NCBI GenBank assembly: GCA_031002005.1
Contig: JARYHS010008074.1
Coordinates: 349,952,932 to 350,016,931, forward strand
Reading direction: 5' to 3'
DNA length: 64,000 nucleotides
Source of the DNA: Vandiemenella viatica
Lineage: Eukaryota; Arthropoda; Insecta; Orthoptera; Morabidae
Of this stretch, positions 57,217-64,000 are shown piece by piece; within the stretch, counting starts at the first letter, position 1, and every line of letters starts with the position of its first letter. Below the pieces are notes generated by a model, which saw nothing but the letters and a program-made list of their open reading frames with translations, did no database searches and was not told where the DNA came from. Made by a program: the position numbers and the translations under genes.

Positions 57217-57956
57217 CTCTGCACTAAACACACAACTATAATGTATCTGCTCTAACTATAGCCTTTAATGAAAGAAATAAAAGCAGTTTCAATAATAACT
57301 ATACTCCATATTAAACAAAAGTGGAAATATTCTTCCCTTAATTTCGGGGTATTCAGTTTTTAAATGCGACAGATGGCTGTATTGAATGCGAGAAACTAAT
57401 AAATTTACGATAGTAATATTATTTTGGATAGATTATATTCAATCATAGAAGTAACACTAATATTACAATTTCTCTGGCATTTGAGATAGAAGTGTAGATA
57501 ACGACTAATATAACTTTCATTCTTTTTATTATCGATTATGTTTTCATTAATTCATTTTCGATATTTCAATAAAAGGCTGAATATCTGACGTTTCGCCACA
57601 CAAAGTATATTCATTCACTTCAAAGTGATTAATAGAACCTTATATTAAACCTTTATTGTTGGAAGTATATAGAGTTAAGGAAAACGGAACATTTTCGTAT
57701 TACATTCTGCGATATACATGTGAGTTTCTGACATAATCGAACTTCTATTGTAATCTATTTAAGTTCTTGAGATATGGAATGTCAGATAAAATATCTGGCG
57801 CTTGGAGCTGACAGAGAAGTCATTCTATTCACATTAATTAATGCGTATACTGATATTTTTAGTATCAATAGAACTTTGTATTAAGCCTTGAGTGTTGGAA
57901 ATCAAAACAGTTTAGGACAATCTAAGTGTTTTTTTGTATCGCACCTCGACTCTATT

Positions 57957-58285
57957 TTACTTGTGTCTTCCTTCCAAGTGCTGAAAATTTGCCTGAAATA
58001 TCTCGTCAATTTCTAAATCGGTGCCTTTTATAATTGTACCTATTTCCCCTTTCAATTTTGGCTACTGATTTACTGTATCCTCTAATATACTTCAGAATTG
58101 CTCCATAAACACTTATTCCTTCAGTTAATTGGTTATCATCGGGCTTTTTGTTAGGAAGACATGTTTTGTCCCCCTAGTGTTCTGCTCTACCACTCTCCTT
58201 CCCTTATTAAGGTATTTGCAAATCTCTGTTCCCTTGTGGTATTAGTCTTATTTCCTAGCCAGTTTACAACTGGCTAATTTACTTC
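57957..58285 (-). pseudogene. CR1/Jockey-like LINE endonuclease fragment (family L-C), copy 4
   Basis: Minus-strand nucleotide match to 48975-49335 of the larger LINE: CTGAAATATCTCNTCAATTTCTAAA-like start (mismatches included), TTATAATTGTACCTATTTCC, CTTCAGTTAATTGG, GTTCTGCTCTACCAC and GCAAATCTCTGTTCCCTTGT. It covers the end of the endonuclease (SDH region, degraded) and the start of the linker. It abuts the end of repeat R at about 57955, so one has inserted beside or into the other. Confidence 0.75.
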
Positions 58286-60669
58286 CTATTCTTTTGTTTC
58301 TTGTTCACTACTATAACATACACGTCTTAGAGCTACCAATTTTCTCAACAAATTGTATGCTTCGCGGATATCTTTGCAACCCGCTTTCATTGTTCATTTT
58401 CATTTACAGTACAGCGCAACGGAAACTGGTTCAAACTCCTTAAATTGGTCTGACTCATAATAATGCAGAGTTTTTGCTCTTAATGTTTTAACTTCATGAC
58501 GGTAAGGAATGAAACCAGTTAACTCTAGCTACATCCCATGCAAGTAAGGTCGCGTCCTCGAGACATCGGGTCGATGTTGCAGGGGGCACGTTCAGCTTTC
58601 ATAACAACACTGTCCACAGTTTGGCCGTCACAAGGTCATTAGAATACGTTCTTCAACTTATTCTTCGCTGCTGACTGCTAATACTTCTGTATTTGGAGAT
58701 AAATGTAACTAGCCAAGGAGTTAAGGAGCTATAGTGCTATGGATAGCCGGTTGGATTTCGGTCTGTGACAGTAGTGATTTTAATTTACTGTTGTGTGTGT
58801 CTTGTCTGGTCCTTGTAAAAGAAAAACGCTTTAAATGGATGATTTAAACATTCGTTACAGTACGAGTTGGAAACACTGGAACTGGTTGCATGACTTAGTC
58901 AGGAAATTTCGTTATAAATGATAATATTCCGAATTCAAGTTAAAAGTAATATTTTCGTTTTGTGGGTTAGTGTTATATGGGTCTCAAAAGCCAAATTGAG
59001 AATTTTATAATATTCCAAGCTTAATCTGAAAATTTTGTCGTTGATTTGAACAAAAAAAACAAACTGACTTTTTGTTTCCTTCCCACATAGTTTTTATATA
59101 AGCTGTAATTTCTTCGAAACACTCTCAGAAACCCTAATAGGCAGTGCTCCAACAGTCATGTCTGCGATATGAAAAATCATGTTTACAATATAATTTAAGT
59201 TCTTTCCAGTACCGATATTAGAAAAGTAGTTGCTTCAATTAGAAAACACCAGACATTGCCTCATGATACATGTAAGCCTTTCAGTTTTCTTGCGTGCTGA
59301 ATCACGCCGGTACAAGTGGATTCTAAGTTCTTAACATCATAAAAAATGATCTATAATAAGCGGTGGAGTAGCTTTCACATTGCTAATGCGGTTCTTGTGT
59401 TTACGAAACGTGAATGAAACTTCTGAAAGTATAAGAATAATCTAACAGCAAGTAATTGTGTGTTACTTTGGTGCTGTTTTTCGTGTTTATTCCCAGTATT
59501 ATTACTTATTCATCATATCGATGGGTTGTTTTAACCTGATGGGGCTTACCACATGCGCGGAGCATCTCTCCTGCATACGTACTTTACCTCCAGCGAGCAA
59601 AGGACTGCATTATTGCAGACCACGTGCAGCTAGTTCCGCCACGGAACAGAATACACCTCACTGTTAAGAGTTCCTGACTCCTGTTCCGTTTATGACTCAC
59701 TAGCTGTGGCTACGAATTTGAGATTTGTGCTCTTAATTTATAGATAAACTATCAAAGAATTGTCGGCTGAGCAGGGAAAAGCAGAGGAGCAGCCCCGTCT
59801 TTTATTCTTTCTTGGATCCCCTTCTTTCCTTCTGAATTCAGGTAATATGTAGACAGTCAGACAATAACTCCAAATTTTATAGTTTTGGCCTCTATATCAT
59901 TGGGAAGTATGTTACTAAACTAGATAAAAAGTATCCTATATCTTAACCGGTGACATGTGCAGTTTCGTTAAAATCCATCCATTGGTTTTTCTGTTTCCAA
60001 TGGGCGCCTGTCATCGGTAGTTTGCATTACAGTTACTCTTTCTGAAACAAATTTTGTGTATAGACACAACTTTTCTACAATATGATATAAATTAAAGGAA
60101 AAAGATAAAGTTGTATCGAAATGAAGAAGGTTATCTCATAATCTAGACGGGGGGTAGTGGCTTCTTTTACTTAGTTTACATAGTTTTGTTTACGTCAAAT
60201 TTACAGTGATACCGAAGAAATGTCTGGCATGACAGCAGAAGATATAAGTGAATATTGTATAAAATGAAAAGATGTTGTGTACATTGGAAGTGGAGACCAT
60301 AAAAAAAAAACAATCGCGTGAATTTACAGATAATGTACAAGTGAATGTCAAGGACGAAAAAATTAGAAGCAAATGCAAACGACTGGCTTACATTCGTAGA
60401 GCCTAGCACTACTTATTCCATAAAGCTTCTGACTAGACGTAATACAGCTGTGATATTAATGATGTACCAGCATAGTTTTGTCTTCTGTTGTTAACCAAGT
60501 GATAACAAATTTGCCTACACTTGTAACGTATGAGATTATACCAAGCATTTAACAACCTATGGATAATTTCCGAGTTAATTCTGGTCAGATGCATTTCTAA
60601 AAATAGTTGACCGATTTAAATTCCTTTTCTATATTTTTTCGTGTTCTTGTAAAACCTTCAATTATAAAA
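58286..60669. other. Unassigned DNA
   Basis: About 2.4 kb with no supported gene or repeat. The longest frames are about 70-77 codons (59458-59667, +; 60176-60409, -), with no domain. Confidence 0.45.
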
Positions 60670-60839
60670 TTCCATATTCTTGTAATCGTAGGCTTCCGCG
60701 GCCAGAGTCAGTTGATTCTTGGCTGTCCGGGTGGCGCCGCGTCATGTTCATCGTAGCCGACGTTTCGACCCTCATTCTGGAGTCTTCTTCCAGGGCTACG
60801 ATGAACATGACGCGGCGCCACCCGAACTTCCATATTCTT
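60670..60839 (-). ncRNA. Hammerhead-ribozyme-like hairpin in a small retroposon-like insertion
   Basis: Perfect 30-bp inverted arms (60729-60758 and 60794-60823) enclose a 35-nt loop. The insertion 60682-60827 is flanked by 12-bp direct repeats TTCCATATTCTT (60670-60681 and 60828-60839). On the minus strand the order is arm, CTGGAAGA, a weak hairpin, GTCGAAACGTC, arm. This resembles a type I hammerhead (CUGANGA, stem II, GAAA, UH cleavage site), but with one extra base in the first core box and almost no stem III. Such motifs occur in Penelope-like elements. Activity is unproven. Confidence 0.4.
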
Positions 60840-60871
60840 ATTACCATCCATTCCACTCGCTAATCACTAAT

Positions 60872-60975
60872 TCCTTCAGAAGACAATGACCGAATTCCTT
60901 ATCGTTCTAAGCCCTCCTTCCCCTCCCGCCACTAATGACCTCGACATCGAAGAGGCGTAAAGCAGTAAGAGAAAA
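60872..60975 (+). repeat. SINE-A tail fragment
   Basis: Plus-strand 3' part only: ACCGAATTCCTTATCGTTCT, CTCCCGCCACTAATGACCTC and GACATCGAAGAGGCGTAAAG, then A-rich sequence. The tRNA-like head is absent. Confidence 0.75.
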
Positions 60976-61619
60976 AAATTGCTTCATCCTTCGTATTATT
61001 TCAAGTAGAAATTCTTGTTATTTCCTTAGTGACGAAAAAACATTGAAGCTATACTCTCTAATCTTCTTATGTTTTTAAAATAATTTTTCTTGTACGTTAT
61101 GTGATCTGAACCACTGGAATTATTTCAGTAGTTACCCTCTGCTCTCCTGTAATAACTAAATAAAAAAAATCGGGTTTCGGCCAAAAATAGGCCGAAACTT
61201 CGACAGTGCCGAAACTATTAACTCGGACTTATTTATGATGAGAAATATGTAAAAGTAAAAAGAGGTTATGTTTGATTCACACATTACTTACCTACATTTT
61301 TAGGTAATTGTTGATGGATTACACTTTGTACCCGTATTTTAATTTTAACCACCCAGACCTCCTAAACTTCAGTAACTCGTGAGAATTAAGTTGTCACCTT
61401 GGACCCTTTCCCGGATATTGCGCGAGGTACCTGGTAAATTCGGACGGGTAGTACATGTAAATTTTCTTTTCTAATTGAAATTCATATTTACTTGAATTAA
61501 TTTTACTAATTCAGAATGCCTGCTTTATTACAGAGGTTATATTATATGTGATCTTTGAGGTATTATTTATTTATTTTTCTCTATTTCTTTCAAGTAAAAA
61601 TATCACAAAATAAAAAAAA
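60976..61619. other. Unassigned A+T-rich DNA
   Basis: No gene recognised. At 61170-61215 there is a short imperfect inverted repeat built around TTTCGGCC/GGCCGAAA. Confidence 0.45.
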
Positions 61620-61952
61620 TCCGATTTGTAGTTTTTCGAGAAAACCCCTACCGAGTCATATAAAGATGTTTGCAAAATTTGTAATAAATTATGTCCATTG
61701 GTAAGTAACGAACCCAAAAAACAAACATTGCATTGGAATAAAGCAACATTTACCAAAATTTTATGGCGCGGTACACAGGCAGGTGTTGAGCATGGAGGAA
61801 GGAAATATATGGAGGAGAAGTGACGTTAAATCTGTGAAGCAGGCTCTAAACTCTCGCGGCAGCGGCGATATTGCGATCCCAAACAATGCGATGTTCACAT
61901 TGTGTTAGATGTTGTGATTATTTCATTTTGTAATGTGTATAAGTGTTTTATA

Positions 61953-62024
61953 ATGCCATCTTGTGTTTGCATACGGTTGCACAAATAGGCAAGAGAGGAA
62001 TGAACCTGGAATATGATTTCATAA
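61953..62024 (+). pseudogene. THAP-type zinc-finger first exon, P-like copy C
   Basis: Begins with ATG at 61953 in a position where copies A and B have ATA, reading MPSCV. An extra T then shifts the frame before the AYGC ligand. Ignoring that base, the remaining codons match copy A up to the GTAAGT donor at 62025. So this copy keeps the start codon but has lost the frame, whereas A and B keep the frame but have lost the start. The exon encodes the N-terminal part of a THAP zinc finger, a DNA-binding module. Confidence 0.7.
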
Positions 62025-62440
62025 GTAAGTTGAATTCTAATTATTTATCGTTGTTGAAGTGGGGCGGTAGGTTTTGCAAACTTCGGTGCCTGTCTATAAA
62101 TATTTAGTCATAGCTCTCAATGGGATGACTTTGCTCTCAAATTTTTGTTGGTGTAGTGTAGAAAATCAGCATACCTTGCTATTTTGCACATAATAGACTA
62201 GCATTACTTTTTAACGAGTGTTGAAAATGAGATTTAAAGGGGTGTGTTTTACATCGCGATTCAGTGAATTTAGTATTGCGCTTTCTTTCGTCACGTTGCA
62301 GTTTATACTGACAGTGTATGATGAAATTAAATGTGTTAAATTATGCTATGCAATCTAGGAATCTTGATGAAGCAAACGATGTTGTTACTGCAAATACAGT
62401 TTGCGATTCAAATACGCGTGTGTGGGTATGTCTACATAGT

Positions 62441-62741
62441 TTAATTCTTTATAATAATAATCATAATCATAATAATAAATGTATTTCCTTGCCTGTAGGT
62501 TGTCCAGAATTTGGAACATTTTACACATTTATAATCTCTATTAAGTCTCAACTATTTAACAAAATACATAGTTATTACATCTGAATTCAACAATTAATAC
62601 TTAAAATATGGCTACTTTCTAAAACTAGTTTACATATGTTCAATGGTTATGACAGAAAGTCTATCATACATTAAAATTCTCTTATGGAATATAGTACCTT
62701 ATTAGTAAATTTTTAATTTCCTTTTGAATTCTACATCACTT
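62441..62741. repeat. Extra 300-bp segment in P-like copy C
   Basis: Absent from copy A, where TCTACATGGTTTGAATCTA joins directly to TAGCGGCAAT. It starts with a TAA/TAATCA-rich microsatellite (about 62448-62478) and ends TTTTGAATTCTACATCACT. It may be a short retroposon in inverted orientation or sequence lost from A. No target duplication is clear. Confidence 0.6.
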
Positions 62742-63082
62742 AGCGGCAAGTTAATGGAGATTGTGGTTAGGTCTAAATGCAGTCTGTACCAGAATGGTTT
62801 GTTGTTTCCATAAGGGACCAAAGAATTTATCTATTACTGTTAGTAATTTCATGAGAACCAAGTTAGTGACAACACGTGTATCGCGATATAAACTCCATCC
62901 AGGTATTCCCAATTAAGCTTACGATGTATGGTAACAAGATAACTATTTTTATTCTGATCTAGGCCGCATTTCAACCTAACCACAAGTGGTAGTAAAAAAA
63001 CTGAAATATCCATTCTGCATGCCCACCATTGTGGCTTTGGCAGAATTAATTTTTGATCCAGGCCGCATATCAACCCAATCCC

Positions 63083-63480
63083 AGTATATCCCGAAAAAAC
63101 TAAGCAAGATATCGAAAAATTTTATTCTTTATTTTCGATATGTCTCGTCGTGTTACATAAGAATCGATAATTAAATTTGACTTTTGCGAAATTGTTATTC
63201 TGCATTTCAACTCAAGAACCTCACTTTTGATACAATATATCTCGAGAACTAGGCGAGATATCGAGAATTTTTATTCTTATTTTTTATTTTGTTTCGTCTT
63301 TTTAAATAAGAATCCGTCATTAAATTTGAATTTTACCATTTTTTCTTCTGAATTTCAACTAACAACATTTCGCGTTTGAGACAGAATATCTCGAAAACTA
63401 AGCATGATATCAAAAAAAATTATTCTTCATTTTTTATTTGTCTCATCGAGTTACATAATAATCCGTCAGCAGATTGCGGC
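63083..63480. repeat. Three tandem units of about 130 bp inside P-like copy C
   Basis: Same array as at 11190-11570, with units starting near 63083, 63226 and 63373. The units correspond one to one with copy A, so both copies inherited the array. Confidence 0.75.
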
Positions 63481-64000
63481 GTTACGTTTATCCTATAGTC
63501 CTCTTGAGGTTTTTGTACATATACCCCGTGTCTGTATGGGATCGGCCTAAGCCCCCCACTCCTCCTCCGCCCGGCTTCACTTCAATGCGTTGGTGAAGTC
63601 TCTTGCGTCGTCTCCATATATTTCCTTCCTCCGTGGTGTTGAGATGGCAGTCAGCAATAGACGAATTGAAAACTTATTTAAATGAAGCTAAATTAAAGCG
63701 AATGGGTTCTATGATCTCACTGGAAGTATTGAGTACTGACCAACCAAATCTTTTCAGTCAGCGATCTCGATTTTCACCTCTAAATCTAAACTTGTACAAT
63801 GGGCTCATAATCAAAGAAATTGCAAAAAGAAATGACGAGGCAGTAATGGACGTAATAATTGTGGACGTGCTGCCTTATGCTTTGGTGGAAGGAGAAGGAT
63901 TACGGTGACTCAATTTCACTGATCCTCATGCAGTTCACGAAATCACTGATGCCACAAACATATGAGAAAATTAAGAATAAAAAATTTCAAATAAAACAAA

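Larger units (their letters stand above)
55507..57955 (-). repeat. Repeat R, copy 3, split by a P-like element
   Basis: Inverted copy of repeat R. It begins at the antisense (GATA)n run (55509-55519), runs to about 55753, and continues after the P-like element from 57225 (antisense AAAGGCTATAGTTAGAGC) to about 57955. The far part matches 3370-3570 (for example TACGCATTAATTAATGTGAA and AGAATGTAATACGAAAA on the minus strand). This is the longest copy and implies repeat R is at least about 700-950 bp. Confidence 0.78.
61791..63635 (+). mobile_element. P-like DNA transposon remnant, copy C
   Basis: A 1.85-kb element with left end CATGGAGGAAGGAAATATAT and an inverted right end beginning CACGGAGGAAGGAAATATAT, about 24 bp with one mismatch. 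It is flanked by identical octamers GTGTTGAG (61783-61790 and 63636-63643), the cleanest target duplication of the three copies. It is very close to copy A along its length, apart from an extra segment of about 300 bp at 62441-62741. No transposase core visible. Confidence 0.92.
61620..63920 (+). pseudogene. hAT/BED-type transposase remnant, split by P-like copy C
   Basis: The left part (about 61637-61790) contains FFEKTPTESYKDVCKICNKL, a BED-type zinc-finger start with C-x2-C, then LHWNKATFTKI. The right part (63640-63908) contains LRWQSAIDELKTYLNEAKLK, NGLIIKEIAKRNDEAVMDVI and VDVLPYALVEGEGLR before a TGA. The last segment resembles the LPFxxVExxGF signature following the BED region in ZBED/hAT transposases. 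The two parts are separated by the P-like insertion at octamer GTGTTGAG. They are not in the same frame across the site and much sequence between the motifs is missing, so the gene was probably broken already. Confidence 0.6.

Noticed and set aside
1..64000. CRISPR arrays, bacterial operons, ribosome binding sites or riboswitches
   Set aside because: No regularly spaced repeat-spacer pattern and no prokaryotic gene organisation; the window is eukaryotic.

Overview
The window looks like transposon-dense, intergenic or intronic DNA from an animal, most likely a hemimetabolous (polyneopteran-type) insect. The reasons are high A+T, no bacterial gene layout, three tRNA-headed SINE families, several non-LTR retrotransposon clades, and many hAT, Tc1/mariner, Harbinger-like and P-like DNA transposon remnants. 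The species call is an inference from the general look of the repeats; no search was run. I found no complete host protein-coding gene, rRNA, genuine tRNA or CRISPR array. Almost everything with coding character is broken transposase or reverse-transcriptase sequence. Layout: 0-10 kb is mostly unassigned DNA with SINE-A copies (one with an 11-bp target duplication), a (GATA)n-tailed repeat called R here, a LINE 3' fragment at 7.9-8.3 kb and an imperfect tandem duplication at 9.1-9.85 kb. A P-like element with a THAP first exon lies at 10.16-11.72 kb. From 12 to 19.5 kb come SINE-B and SINE-C, a stack of nested hAT-type insertions inside an older terminal-inverted-repeat element (14.2-17.6 kb), and an element with perfect 49-bp inverted ends (18.67-19.49 kb). 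At 21.3-21.5 kb is a GC-rich block with an almost ideal RFX X-box and a splice-donor-like site; a LINE fragment, a hAT MITE and a minisatellite follow. From 29 to 34 kb there are an internally deleted hAT (29.30-30.46 kb) and a second hAT MITE. At 35.6-37.9 kb a SINE-C copy is cut by a Harbinger-like element with a MADF-type fragment, which itself carries a younger SINE-C, and is cut again by a hAT. From 38 to 50 kb is LINE-rich DNA: a Tc1-like element between LINE fragments, a CRE plus TATA promoter-like block at 41.55-41.73 kb, an RTE-like LINE (42.0-45.15 kb, minus) and a CR1/Jockey-like LINE (46.15-49.86 kb, minus) interrupted by a younger LINE in the plus orientation. From 51 to 64 kb there are another SINE-A, a P-like copy inside repeat R, a hairpin resembling a hammerhead ribozyme, and a third P-like copy that splits a hAT-type BED-finger transposase remnant. 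The elements do not form a pathway; they record a layered series of insertions. Exact or near-exact target-site duplications (8 bp for hAT and P-like, 3 bp for Harbinger-like, 5-13 bp for retroposons) make the order readable in many places. The most notable system is the set of three related P-like elements. All three keep short CATGGAGG-type inverted ends, 8-bp target duplications, one THAP-type zinc-finger first exon and its GTAAGT splice donor, while the rest of the element appears non-coding.
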